A DNA stretch of 39,719 nucleotides from Ancylobacter oerskovii. GTDB lineage: Bacteria > Pseudomonadota > Alphaproteobacteria > Rhizobiales > Xanthobacteraceae. A program made the position numbers and the translations under genes. The stretch covers positions 1 through 39,719 of the forward strand of contig NZ_JAHBGB010000030.1 of NCBI RefSeq assembly GCF_018390555.1, written 5' to 3'. Positions 17,590 through 24,958 of the stretch are shown here, piece after piece. The notes beneath the pieces are model-generated. The model was not told the origin of the DNA, searched no databases, and saw only the letters and a list, made by a program, of their open reading frames with translations. Each line of letters starts with the position of its first letter. Positions within the stretch are counted from its first letter, which is position 1.

Positions 17590-17973
17590 CTACACTCTCG
17601 CCAGCGCCACGCCGGCCGCCGCGGCGAGAAGGCCCGCCCCGACCGAGGTGACGAGATAGACGATGGCGAGCGCATGCCGCCGGGCTGCCGCCATCTGAAC
17701 CGCGTCGAGTTGCATGGTGCTGAAGGTGGTGTAGCCGCCCAGCACGCCGGTCAGCACCAGTGACGAGATGACGTCGCCGTAGCGATGTTCCCAACCCATC
17801 GCCAGCGATGCGGAAATATAGGCAATCACGAAGGCGCCGGAAACATTGATGAAGAAGGTGCCGACCTTGAACGGCGTGCCGATGTGCCTCTCTACAAGCC
17901 GGCCGACCTGCCAGCGCAGCAGGGAGCCGACGCCGCCCCCCAACCCCACCCACACGATGTCGATTATGTCCAT
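17590..17973 (-). CDS. crcB: Fluoride channel CrcB/FluC, copy 2
   Basis: The 127-residue protein has four helices. Conserved elements are GGGVGSLLRWQVGR, the helix 2 Asn (FFINVSGAFVIA) and GVLGGYTTFSTM. The second phenylalanine of the TFSTF box is Met here, unlike copy 1. In heterodimeric FluC pairs encoded by adjacent genes the subunits have divided, partly degenerate pores, so this change fits an obligate heterodimer. ATG 17973 is chosen because the longer frame to 18102 overlaps ureC out of frame and adds an unlike hydrophilic segment. It starts 61 bp after the ureC stop, just after a strong hairpin. Confidence 0.93.
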   Translation of the reverse strand: MDIIDIVWVGLGGGVGSLLRWQVGRLVERHIGTPFKVGTFFINVSGAFVIAYISASLAMGWEHRYGDVISSLVLTGVLGGYTTFSTMQLDAVQMAAARRHALAIVYLVTSVGAGLLAAAAGVALARV

Positions 17974-17996
17974 CGGCCCCGGGCCACCAAGTTGGT

Positions 17997-18019
17997 GTGG
18001 AGGGGCTCGCCCCCTCCAC
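17997..18019 (-). other. Strong hairpin between ureC and crcB
   Basis: The minus strand carries GTGGAGGGG and CCCCTCCAC, a perfect 9-bp GC-rich stem around a 5-base loop, 15 bp after the ureC stop. No T-run follows, so it is not a standard intrinsic terminator. It could stabilise the 3' end of the ureABC message or partly attenuate the downstream genes. It does not resemble the fluoride riboswitch core. Confidence 0.5.
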
Positions 18020-18034
18020 AATCCGATGCGAGGC

Positions 18035-19753
18035 TCAGCTGAAGAAATAGAGCTGGCTGAGCGGGAGGCGCGTCGCCGGCTCGATCGTGGCATGCGTACC
18101 ATCGACCGTAACGGCGAATGTCTCGGGATTGACTTCGATCACCGGCATGGCGGTGTTGCGGACCATCGAACTCTTGGTGATCGTGCGCGTGCCATAAACC
18201 GGAACCACCTGCGACTTCAGCTCATAGCGCTCCACGATGCCGTCCTCAACGGCGGCATGCGAGGTGAAGGTCACGCGGGTCTTGGGCAGGGCAGAGCCCA
18301 TCGCGCCGAACATCGGCCGGTAGATCACCGGCTGAGGCGTCGGCAGCGAGGCGTTCGGATCGCCCATCAGTGCCCAGGAGATCATGCCGCCCTTGATGAC
18401 CATCTTCGGCTTGGCGCCGAAAAACGCCGGCTCCCACAGCACGAGGTCGGCCATCTTGCCGATCTCGATGGAGCCGATCACGTGGGACACGCCTTGCGCA
18501 ATGGCGGGGTTGATCGTGACTTTGGCGACGAAACGCAAAACGCGTTCATTGTCATTACCCGAGGCGTCGCCCTGATAGGCGCCCCTGCGCTGCTTCATCA
18601 GGTCGGCGGTCTGGATCGTCCGAGTCCAGTTCTCGCCGATGCGCCCCATGGCCTGGCTGTCGCTGGAGAGGATCGAGATCGCCCCGAGGTCGTGCAGCAC
18701 GTTCTCGGCCGCGATCGTTTCGGCGCGCACCCGGCTCTCGGCGAAGGCAACGTCGGTCGGAATCTTCGGGCTGAGATTGTGACAGATCATCGTCATGTCG
18801 AACAACTCGGCCTGGGAGTTGATCCCGTAAGGCAGGGTCGGATTGGTCGAGCTCGGGATAACATTGGACAGACCCGCTACCCGGATGATGTCCGGTGCGT
18901 GACCGCCGCCGGCGCCTTCGGTGTGGTAGGTGTGGATCGTGCGCCCCTCGAACGCGGCGATCGTGTTCTCGACGAAGCCGGCTTCGTTCAGCGTGTCGGT
19001 GTGGATGCAGACCTGGATGTCGTAATTGTCTGCGACCGTCAGGGCGTTGCGGATCGCGGCCGGCGTCGAGCCCCAGTCCTCGTGGATCTTGAGGCCCGCC
19101 GCACCGGCGCGGATCTGCTCCTCCAGCGGGACGGGCGCCGAGCCATTGCCCTTGCCCAGCACGCCGGCATTCACCGGCCAAGCGTCGAACGAGCGGAGCA
19201 TCATCTCGATGTTCCAGGTGCCGGGCGTGATCGTGGTACCGTTGGTCCCGTCACTCGGCCCGATACCGCCACCGAACACAGTGGTGACGCCGTTCGAAAG
19301 TGCGGCCTGCGCCTGCTGCGGCGAGATGTAGTGGACGTGGGCATCGATCCCGCCCGCGGTCAGGATCAGGTGCTCGCCTGAAATGGCATCCGTACCCGGG
19401 CCAAGTGCAAGGCCCGGTGTGACGCCCGACATGGTGGACGGATTGCCGGCTTTGCCGATGGCACAGACGAGCCCGTTCTTGATGCCGACATCGGCCTTGA
19501 TGACGCCCTGGACGGCGTCAAGGAGGGTCACGTTGGTGATGACGAGATCGGGAGCGCCCGCCGCGCTGGTGAGTTCGTTGTCATACCCCATGCCGTCGCG
19601 CAGCGTCTTGCCGCCGCCATAAACGGCCTCTTCTCCGTAGATCCGCAGGTCCTTTTCGATCTCGATATAGAGATCGGTATCGCCGAGACGGATCTTGTCG
19701 CCGGTCGTCGGCCCGTAAAGGTCCGAATATTGCTGCCTCGAGATCTTGGCCAT
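18035..19753 (-). CDS. ureC: Urease subunit alpha
   Basis: Catalytic subunit (572 residues) of the nickel amidohydrolase that converts urea to ammonia and carbamate. Metal ligands and catalytic residues are all present: H139 and H141 (AHVHY), the carbamylated lysine K222 ([10 protein letters not shown]), H251 (CIHTDTLNE), H277 ([15 protein letters not shown]) and D365 (SSDSQAMGR). In the mobile flap, C324 and H325 are kept, but the next residue is Asn326 (MICHNLS) where the classic urease has a second His (CHH). The essential catalytic His is the first, so activity is not ruled out. The gene follows ureB by 33 bp and ends before the fluoride-channel pair rather than next to ureE. Confidence 0.97.
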   Translation of the reverse strand: MAKISRQQYSDLYGPTTGDKIRLGDTDLYIEIEKDLRIYGEEAVYGGGKTLRDGMGYDNELTSAAGAPDLVITNVTLLDAVQGVIKADVGIKNGLVCAIGKAGNPSTMSGVTPGLALGPGTDAISGEHLILTAGGIDAHVHYISPQQAQAALSNGVTTVFGGGIGPSDGTNGTTITPGTWNIEMMLRSFDAWPVNAGVLGKGNGSAPVPLEEQIRAGAAGLKIHEDWGSTPAAIRNALTVADNYDIQVCIHTDTLNEAGFVENTIAAFEGRTIHTYHTEGAGGGHAPDIIRVAGLSNVIPSSTNPTLPYGINSQAELFDMTMICHNLSPKIPTDVAFAESRVRAETIAAENVLHDLGAISILSSDSQAMGRIGENWTRTIQTADLMKQRRGAYQGDASGNDNERVLRFVAKVTINPAIAQGVSHVIGSIEIGKMADLVLWEPAFFGAKPKMVIKGGMISWALMGDPNASLPTPQPVIYRPMFGAMGSALPKTRVTFTSHAAVEDGIVERYELKSQVVPVYGTRTITKSSMVRNTAMPVIEVNPETFAVTVDGTHATIEPATRLPLSQLYFFS

Positions 19754-19786
19754 CTCAGATCCCCATTCCCTGACTGTTGGTGCGCA

Positions 19787-20197
19787 TCACGACTTGGTCT
19801 TGAAACCGTAGCGCTGTGCGCGCTCGAGAGCGTCCGTCAGACGCGGGCGGTAATCATTGTAGTTCTCGTCGCCGACCCAGCCGTCGACGAGACCATTGAA
19901 GCCGATCACCCGCTGCTTGCCCTGATAGGGAACGAGCACCACTTCCTTCTCGTCACCCGGCTCGAAGCGCAGCGCCGTGGTGGCGGGAATATTAAGCCGC
20001 TTGCCGAACGCCTGTGCACGGTCGAATTCGAGCGAGGCGTTCACCTCGAAGAAGTGGAAATGCGATCCGACCTGGATCGGGCGATCGCCGGTGTTTCGGA
20101 CTTTCAGGGTGGTGGTTGGATAACCCGCATTAATCTCAATATCGCCCTTGCCGAGCACGAGGCCGCCGACGGGGGTCTTAGCCTGGTCATTGCTCAT
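19787..20197 (-). CDS. ureB: Urease subunit beta
   Basis: The 136-residue structural subunit lies on the outside of the urease trimer. Family features: [43 protein letters not shown], then [31 protein letters not shown] and [10 protein letters not shown]-terminal extension of about 30 residues ([26 protein letters not shown]) makes it longer than the roughly 100-residue minimal UreB. It begins 20 bp after ureA. Confidence 0.96.
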   Translation of the reverse strand: MSNDQAKTPVGGLVLGKGDIEINAGYPTTTLKVRNTGDRPIQVGSHFHFFEVNASLEFDRAQAFGKRLNIPATTALRFEPGDEKEVVLVPYQGKQRVIGFNGLVDGWVGDENYNDYRPRLTDALERAQRYGFKTKS

Positions 20198-20217
20198 GTG
20201 AAGCTGCTCCGCCGCCG

Positions 20218-20520
20218 CTACTTGATGGGATCGTGGACCGTGACTAGGCGACTACCGTCGGTGAACACGGCTTCCACCTGCACATAAGGGATCATTTCGG
20301 CGACACCTTCCATAACGTCGTCGCGGGTGATCGCCTTGCTGGCCAACTCCATGACCTCCTCGACGGTCTTGCCGGCGCGCGCCCCATCGAGTGCCGCGAC
20401 GGAGATGAGAGAGACCGTCTCAGGATGATTGAGCTTCAGTCCCTGATCCTTCCGCTTCTGCGCCACCTGGGCAAGCGTGTAGATCAGGAGCTTGTCGATT
20501 TCTCGCGGGGTAAAATGCAT
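20218..20520 (-). CDS. ureA: Urease subunit gamma
   Basis: The 100-residue small subunit begins with the canonical [23 protein letters not shown] and ends with [23 protein letters not shown] 20520 has GAGGA eight bases upstream; the longer frame to 20556 lacks similarity. It is the first of the structural genes, 241 bp after nikO on the same strand. That gap is large enough for its own promoter. Confidence 0.97.
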   Translation of the reverse strand: MHFTPREIDKLLIYTLAQVAQKRKDQGLKLNHPETVSLISVAALDGARAGKTVEEVMELASKAITRDDVMEGVAEMIPYVQVEAVFTDGSRLVTVHDPIK

Positions 20521-20645
20521 GGGCGAATTCCTCGACGAACACGGTCTTCCGACCATGTCCTGATGACAGGCCGGATCGATCTGCGGGATCGTGTCTTGTG
20601 ATAACAGCGACCCCTACGACGACACCAGCATTAACTGGCGACGCC

Positions 20646-20672
20646 GATAAATTATCAAGATAGAAGATAAAT
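20646..20672. promoter_or_regulatory. Repeated GATAAAT half-sites upstream of ureA
   Basis: The 241-bp nikO-ureA gap contains an AT-rich island with GATAAATTATC at 20646-20656, a palindrome of GATAA and TTATC around a central A. A second GATAAAT follows at 20666-20672, exactly 20 bp (about two helical turns) from the first. Such spacing suits a dimeric regulator; none can be named. The island may also hold the ureA promoter. Confidence 0.35.
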
Positions 20673-20761
20673 AGCCGGCATTTACGGCAGGGTGGGCAAT
20701 AGATTTCGACTGAGGAGAGGGGTGTTGATCCCTTGTCAGATGCCGGTTTCCGCTGGAGAGG

Positions 20762-21469
20762 CTATTCCGAGCCAAGATGGACGTGGCGGTGGCGATGCAC
20801 ATGCGCGTGTTCATGGATTTCTGCCGCCACCAGGCGTCCATGCCGCACCAACATTGCGCGTGTCGCCAGCTCCGCGACGAACGCGTCGTCATGCGAGACG
20901 AGGAGCAGCGCGCCCTCATATTCGTGGAGCGCTTGCCGCAGCCGCTGCCCGTTCTCGGCATCGACGCCATTGGTGGGCTCGTCGAGCATCAGCACGTCCG
21001 GCTTCATGGCGAGCAGCCCCGCCAGGCAGACCAGCCGCTTCTCACCTCCCGAAAGCCGATGATTGATCCGTTCGGCGAGCAGGGCGATTCCGAGGCGTTC
21101 GAGCGCGGACATCGCCTGGCCGCGGGCCTCTTCCTCGCTGCAACCGAGATTGAGCGGACCGAAGGCGACATCCTCGAGCACGGTCGGGCAGAACAACTGG
21201 TCGTCGCTGTCCTGGAACAGAAAGCCGATGCGTGGACGAATCTTGCGGAAGTCGCGCTCGGTCGTGCACGCCTCGCCGAACAGGCGGATGCGGCCGGCAC
21301 CGATGGGCTCCAACCCGATGATGCTGCGCAGCAGGGTTGTTTTGCCGGCGCCGTTCGGTCCGATCAGGGCGAGGCGCTCGCCATGCGACAGCGTGAGATC
21401 GACGCCGGTCAGCACGGTCTTTCCGGCGCGGGTGACGGTGAGGTCGATGAGATCGATGAGCGTGTTCAT
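20762..21469 (-). CDS. nikO: Nickel ECF transporter ATPase NikO (CbiO-like)
   Basis: The 235-residue ABC ATPase has Walker A GPNGAGKT (38-45), the Q-loop region FLFQDSDDQLF, signature LSGGEK (139-144), Walker B VLMLDEP and the switch His in LLVSHDD. It energises the NikMLQ membrane complex. The C-terminus is unusual, with seven His in alternation (HEHAHVHRHRHVH, about 219-231), suggesting metal binding near the transporter exit. The start at 21469 lies just upstream of the nikQ stop, so the genes overlap by four bases; the longer frame above it is a nikQ shadow. Upstream genes nikKMLQ complete the importer. Confidence 0.94.
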   Translation of the reverse strand: MNTLIDLIDLTVTRAGKTVLTGVDLTLSHGERLALIGPNGAGKTTLLRSIIGLEPIGAGRIRLFGEACTTERDFRKIRPRIGFLFQDSDDQLFCPTVLEDVAFGPLNLGCSEEEARGQAMSALERLGIALLAERINHRLSGGEKRLVCLAGLLAMKPDVLMLDEPTNGVDAENGQRLRQALHEYEGALLLVSHDDAFVAELATRAMLVRHGRLVAAEIHEHAHVHRHRHVHLGSE

Positions 21470-22146
21470 AACCGGTCGATCACCAAAGCCAGGAAAGCCG
21501 CGCCCGAAACCAGCGCGAAGGCGACCCAGTCGCGTTGTCGCGGCGAGGCAAGCGACGAATAGGGATAATGCCCGGCATAGCCGCGGCAAAGCATGGCCTC
21601 CTCGACACGGGAGGCGCGTTCGAGCGCCCGCACGAGGATCATCCCGAGCAGATTGCCGTAGCTGTTCCAGGTGTGCCGGTTGGAGCGGGGATGGAAGCCG
21701 CGCGCGCGCATCGCCTCGCCCAGGCGGCGCGCCTCTTCGCGAAGGAGGGTGGCGTAGCGGGCTGTCGTCACGAACAGGCGGCAGAGCCGCTCCGGCACGC
21801 CCAGGGCACGCAGCGCCGCACCGAGCCGTTCCGGCTCGAGGTCGCCGAGAAGCACCAGCAGTACCAGCACCGAAGCCGATACTTTGAGCGCGATGAGCCC
21901 GGCGCGCCAGAGGCCGGTGCCGCTCACGCTCAGCGGTCCGATGGTGGCGATGCTCGGGCCCGCCACGGTAAAGGGCAGGGTCGCGAACAGGAGCAGCAGG
22001 AAGCCCTCGACATGTAGCAACCGGCGCCAAAGCCGCGGATCGGGTCGATTGAGCAGCGCGACGAGAGCCGCGACGACGAGGGCGGCGGCGGCGACCGGCA
22101 GTGTCTGCAACAGCGAAATGGCCGCGACGGCGACGACCGCCGCCAC
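21466..22146 (-). CDS. nikQ: Nickel ECF transporter transmembrane (T) component NikQ
   Basis: The protein has about 226 residues and belongs to the CbiQ/EcfT family: several N-terminal hydrophobic helices (VVAVAAISLLQTLPVAAAALVVAALVALL, then LLLLFATLPF) and a C-terminal coupling-helix region with MRARGFHPRSNRHTWNSYG and the second Ala-Arg-Gly-like motif RGYAGH. It links the S component NikM to the ATPase NikO. There is no ATG near the expected start. GTG at 22146 is used here, but the family's DPRLRL entry lies just upstream of it. A CTG at 22179, overlapping the nikL stop and preceded by GGGGGCG, would include that segment. Confidence 0.88.
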   Translation of the reverse strand: MAAVVAVAAISLLQTLPVAAAALVVAALVALLNRPDPRLWRRLLHVEGFLLLLFATLPFTVAGPSIATIGPLSVSGTGLWRAGLIALKVSASVLVLLVLLGDLEPERLGAALRALGVPERLCRLFVTTARYATLLREEARRLGEAMRARGFHPRSNRHTWNSYGNLLGMILVRALERASRVEEAMLCRGYAGHYPYSSLASPRQRDWVAFALVSGAAFLALVIDRL

Positions 22147-22175
22147 GAGGCGCAGCCGGGGATCGCCGGGCGCGG

Positions 22176-22736
22176 TCAGCGACGCCCCCGCCGCGCCCAG
22201 AGGCCGATGCCGGCAAGCCCGATGATCAGAAACACGCCGGACATCGCGTCCGTGTAGCGCAAGCGGGAATCCATGACCTCCATGCGCTCCATCAGCGGCT
22301 CGATCTCTTTCTGCACGGCGACGGAGACCAGCGCCGCCAGCCGGGCGTCGTCGCCCGCCGGGACGAGCGGGGCGCCGGCCGGCGCGGCTGCCGTAGGCGG
22401 CGCAGCGGCCGCTCCGGTCGTGAAACGCTCCGCCGACAGCGTCGCGGACGCAATGTGCGCCTCCTGCGTGTCGACCGTGACGGTCACATCCGTCTCCACG
22501 GCGGGTGGAAGATCGAAGGCGAAGCGGCCTTCGGCATCCGTCCGGCCGGAGGCGAGGACGGTGCCGGCGGGATTCTTCGCCACCCATGGGCTGCCGTCCG
22601 GCCGCCCGCCGCCGATGAAGAAGGCATAGCCGCGGACGGAGGCGCCCTCGACGGTGGCGAACACCTTCAGCTTGTGTGCCGCCGCCGGCGACACGGCCGC
22701 GAGTACGATCAGCAGCGCGACGGACAGCCGCCTCAT
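22176..22736 (-). CDS. nikL: NikL, auxiliary membrane component of nickel transporter
   Basis: The 186-residue protein has a signal peptide (MRRLSVALLIVLAAVSPAAA), a periplasmic beta domain beginning HKLKVFATVEG with a carboxypeptidase-regulatory/transthyretin-like fold (RTDAEGRFAFDLP), a Pro/Ala-rich linker, and one C-terminal membrane helix (about 164-180). This matches NikL/CbiL-type accessory subunits of NikKMLQO importers. The mature N-terminus would be His-Lys. It overlaps nikM by four bases (ATGA). Confidence 0.88.
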   Translation of the reverse strand: MRRLSVALLIVLAAVSPAAAHKLKVFATVEGASVRGYAFFIGGGRPDGSPWVAKNPAGTVLASGRTDAEGRFAFDLPPAVETDVTVTVDTQEAHIASATLSAERFTTGAAAAPPTAAAPAGAPLVPAGDDARLAALVSVAVQKEIEPLMERMEVMDSRLRYTDAMSGVFLIIGLAGIGLWARRGRR

Positions 22737-23347
22737 GGCGCCACCGGTCGCAACGCGTCCGGTTGCACGCGGGCGAGGAACGCCACGATCGTCGCGGTGA
22801 CGAACCCCTCCCCGATCATCAGCGGCACATAGGTCGCGACCAGCACGGTGGCGACGGGCGTGTAATCCGAGGAGGAGAGGGCAAGCGACAGCGCCACGAG
22901 CAGGCCGGTCCCGGCGACGGAAAGCACGCCGACGAGGCCGGCCAGGGCTGCGCGGGTCGTGGCGTGACCGGCCTTGCGTAGCGCCGGTCCGAGCAGCAGG
23001 GCGGACAGCACCCCCGGCAGGGCGATGTTGACGGTGTTGACGCCGAGGGTCGTCAACCCGCCGAAGCCGAACAACAGCGCCTGCAGCAGCAGCACGACCA
23101 GCACCGCCGGAAAGGCGGCGACGCCGAGCATGATGCCCATCAGCCCGCTCATCAGCACATGCACGCTGGACGGCCCCACGGGAATGGAGACCAGCGAGGC
23201 GACGAAAACCGCCGCGGCGAGGAGGCCGGCCCGTGGAATGAGGCGATCGTCCAGGCGGCGCAGACCCAGCCCGACTCCCGCGGCGGCGATGGCGGCGCCA
23301 GAGATCAGTACCGGCACGGACAGGATGCCGTCGGGAATGTGGGCCAT
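22733..23347 (-). CDS. nikM: Nickel ECF transporter substrate-binding (S) component NikM
   Basis: The 204-residue CbiM/NikM protein has about six to seven membrane helices. The N-terminus is MAHIPDG rather than the usual MHIPDG; after removal of the initiator Met (expected before Ala), the His returns to position 2, where NikM coordinates the metal with its N-terminal amine. The second metal motif SSVHVLMSGLMG and the conserved GGLTTLGVNTVNIALPG loop are present. It is the core nickel-recognising subunit. It starts 9 bp after nikK and overlaps nikL. Confidence 0.93.
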   Translation of the reverse strand: MAHIPDGILSVPVLISGAAIAAAGVGLGLRRLDDRLIPRAGLLAAAVFVASLVSIPVGPSSVHVLMSGLMGIMLGVAAFPAVLVVLLLQALLFGFGGLTTLGVNTVNIALPGVLSALLLGPALRKAGHATTRAALAGLVGVLSVAGTGLLVALSLALSSSDYTPVATVLVATYVPLMIGEGFVTATIVAFLARVQPDALRPVAP

Positions 23348-23356
23348 GCGGGTCGC

Positions 23357-24136
23357 TCAGCGCGCGGTGGGCATGTCGGTCGCCTTCACCCAGATGAGGC
23401 CGCCCTCCTCGATCGGGACATCCTTGCCGTCCGGTGACTTTCCCGGCTCATCGCCTTCGACCAGCGCGGCGAAGCCCCACCAGCCGCCACGCGGCATGGC
23501 ATAGGAAAACGTCCCGTTCGCATCGGCCTTGATCACCTGCGTGATGAAGGCATCGTTCGGGGCTTTCACCGTGCCGTCATTGACGAACTCGACTTCGACC
23601 TCGGCGAAGGGCACCGGCTTGCCCTGCTTCAGGACGAGGCCGGAGAAGAGGTTTCCGGTCCACAGCCCGGTCGGCCGGGTGAGCGGACGGATCTCGACCG
23701 GCAGTCCTACCAGCTCGTCCCACCCTTCGCCGGAGGCGAATCCGTCGACCAGCACCTTGGCGTAGTGAATGATCAGCTTGTTTTCGGCGGGCTCGAAATA
23801 GGATTGCGGCTCGACATAGAAGATCGCGGCGCCCGGTTCGTTTACATCATGCGTGAGGGTCCAGCCGGCGGATCCGCCAGCGGGCTTCTCGGCAAGCGCG
23901 GCCGAAAGATCGGTCTGCCGGCCGGCCGAGAGCACGCCCACCCGCACCGGCCGCTTCATCTCCATCACCGGACCACCCTCGAAGGGGTGCGTGAACGTCA
24001 TGTCGATCGTTACCTTGCCGCCTTCGGGAACGACGTCGGCGGAAGGAATGATCTCCTGGAAATGGGCGAGCGCCGGCGCGGCACCGAGCATCAGGCACGC
24101 GGCGCACCGGCCGAATATGGCAAGAAGATCCTTCAC
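23357..24136 (-). CDS. nikK: NikK, periplasmic DUF4198 component of nickel uptake
   Basis: The 259-residue secreted protein has a signal peptide ending near APALAHF, so the mature protein starts close to a His, a common feature of nickel-binding DUF4198/NikK proteins. Later segments include DMTFTHPFEGGPVMEM, LHYAKVLVDGF-like IIHYAKVLVDGF, and the C-terminal GTFSYAMPRGGWWGFAAL block. It is the first gene of the nikKMLQO unit and lies directly downstream of the NikR box. Its role is probably periplasmic nickel capture for NikM. Confidence 0.9.
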   Translation of the reverse strand: MKDLLAIFGRCAACLMLGAAPALAHFQEIIPSADVVPEGGKVTIDMTFTHPFEGGPVMEMKRPVRVGVLSAGRQTDLSAALAEKPAGGSAGWTLTHDVNEPGAAIFYVEPQSYFEPAENKLIIHYAKVLVDGFASGEGWDELVGLPVEIRPLTRPTGLWTGNLFSGLVLKQGKPVPFAEVEVEFVNDGTVKAPNDAFITQVIKADANGTFSYAMPRGGWWGFAALVEGDEPGKSPDGKDVPIEEGGLIWVKATDMPTAR

Positions 24137-24147
24137 GGCGCCTCTCT

Positions 24148-24175
24148 GTATGAAATTCTGTGTAATAGATCATAC
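24148..24175. promoter_or_regulatory. NikR operator (exact match to consensus)
   Basis: GTATGA (24148-24153), 16 bases, TCATAC (24170-24175) is identical to the enterobacterial NikR box GTATGA-N16-TCATAC. It lies 12 bp upstream of the nikK start codon and about 97 bp from nikR, so binding should block nikKMLQO and possibly nikR itself. Its closeness to the nikK start suggests that it overlaps the promoter or transcript start. Confidence 0.93.
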
Positions 24176-24272
24176 CCACATGCCGCCAAGGCGGGCAAGC
24201 CAGCGGCCCCGGGTTTCGTTGTACGGCGTCCGATGTCGGCCTATCGTGCGGCAAGGATAGGAGCGGCCGCGC

Positions 24273-24746
24273 ATGCATCGGACCACCATCGTCATCGACG
24301 ACGATCTCGCCGCGGCGCTCGACGCCTATATGGAGAGCACCGGTGCGGCCAATCGTTCGGAGGCGATCCGCGATCTGGTACGCCGTGGCCTGTCCGCCCG
24401 ACGCGAGGCTCCAGCCGACGCGCATTGCGTCGGCGTCGTCAGCTGCGTCATCGACCAGTCCGTCCGCAACCTCGCGGCCCGTGTCCCACGGGGGCGCCTC
24501 GACCGGCATGACGAGACGGTCGCCGTGCTTTCGGCCCCGCTCGACCACACCACCTCCATCGACGTGATGCTGATGCGCGGACATGTCGGCGAGGTCTCGG
24601 CCTATGCCGAGGCGCTGTTCGCCGAGCGTGGCATCCTGCACGGCGCCCTCAGCCTCGTTCCGGTGGCCGAGGAGCGCTCGTCGCATGCGCATCCGCAAGG
24701 CTCGACCCATGAGCACAGCCATCTGAAGGTTCTGAACGGATTCTGA
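24273..24746 (+). CDS. nikR: NikR-family ribbon-helix-helix regulator lacking canonical nickel ligands
   Basis: The 157-residue protein has an N-terminal ribbon-helix-helix (MHRTTIVIDDDLAAALDAYM...NRSEAIRDLVRRGL) and a C-terminal ACT-like NikR domain. Aligned without gaps to E. coli NikR, the four high-affinity nickel ligands H76, H87, H89 and C95 are Leu76, Ser87, Pro89 and Ser95, and the secondary-site H62 is Gln. His79 and His92 are kept. A C-terminal extension has five His (H138, H140, H146, H148, H150). The DNA-contacting Arg3 and Thr5 are retained, in line with the perfect NikR box nearby. It is transcribed divergently from nikK, with AGGAG about 10 bases ahead of ATG 24273. Confidence 0.92.
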   Translation: MHRTTIVIDDDLAAALDAYMESTGAANRSEAIRDLVRRGLSARREAPADAHCVGVVSCVIDQSVRNLAARVPRGRLDRHDETVAVLSAPLDHTTSIDVMLMRGHVGEVSAYAEALFAERGILHGALSLVPVAEERSSHAHPQGSTHEHSHLKVLNGF

Positions 24747-24958
24747 GCCGGGCCATCCTTCACACGCAGGCGACAGCGGGAGCCGGCGCAATATGCCCTG
24801 GCCTGTGGGGTCGAAATCCCGCCTTCATCTGCGGTGTTTCCAGCGTTCTTATGCGCGTTGCCGATATATGTAGGTTCCCCGCCGGTAAGGCTGGCCATCG
24901 ATGTGACCTGTGATGCATAACGCCCAAGAACGAGGGAAATGGACAGATTGGGTGGGTG

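Noticed and set aside
17974..18034. Fluoride riboswitch before the crcB pair
   Set aside because: The short ureC-crcB gap holds a simple GC-rich hairpin and lacks the conserved pseudoknot core of the crcB motif.
18035..19753. UreC flap change read as an inactive urease
   Set aside because: The catalytic first His of the flap, the carbamylated Lys and all nickel ligands are present, so inactivity cannot be claimed.
24747..24958. Cobalamin-type riboswitch between nikR and the LysR gene
   Set aside because: No B12-box sequence was found, and the downstream gene is a LysR regulator rather than a transporter.
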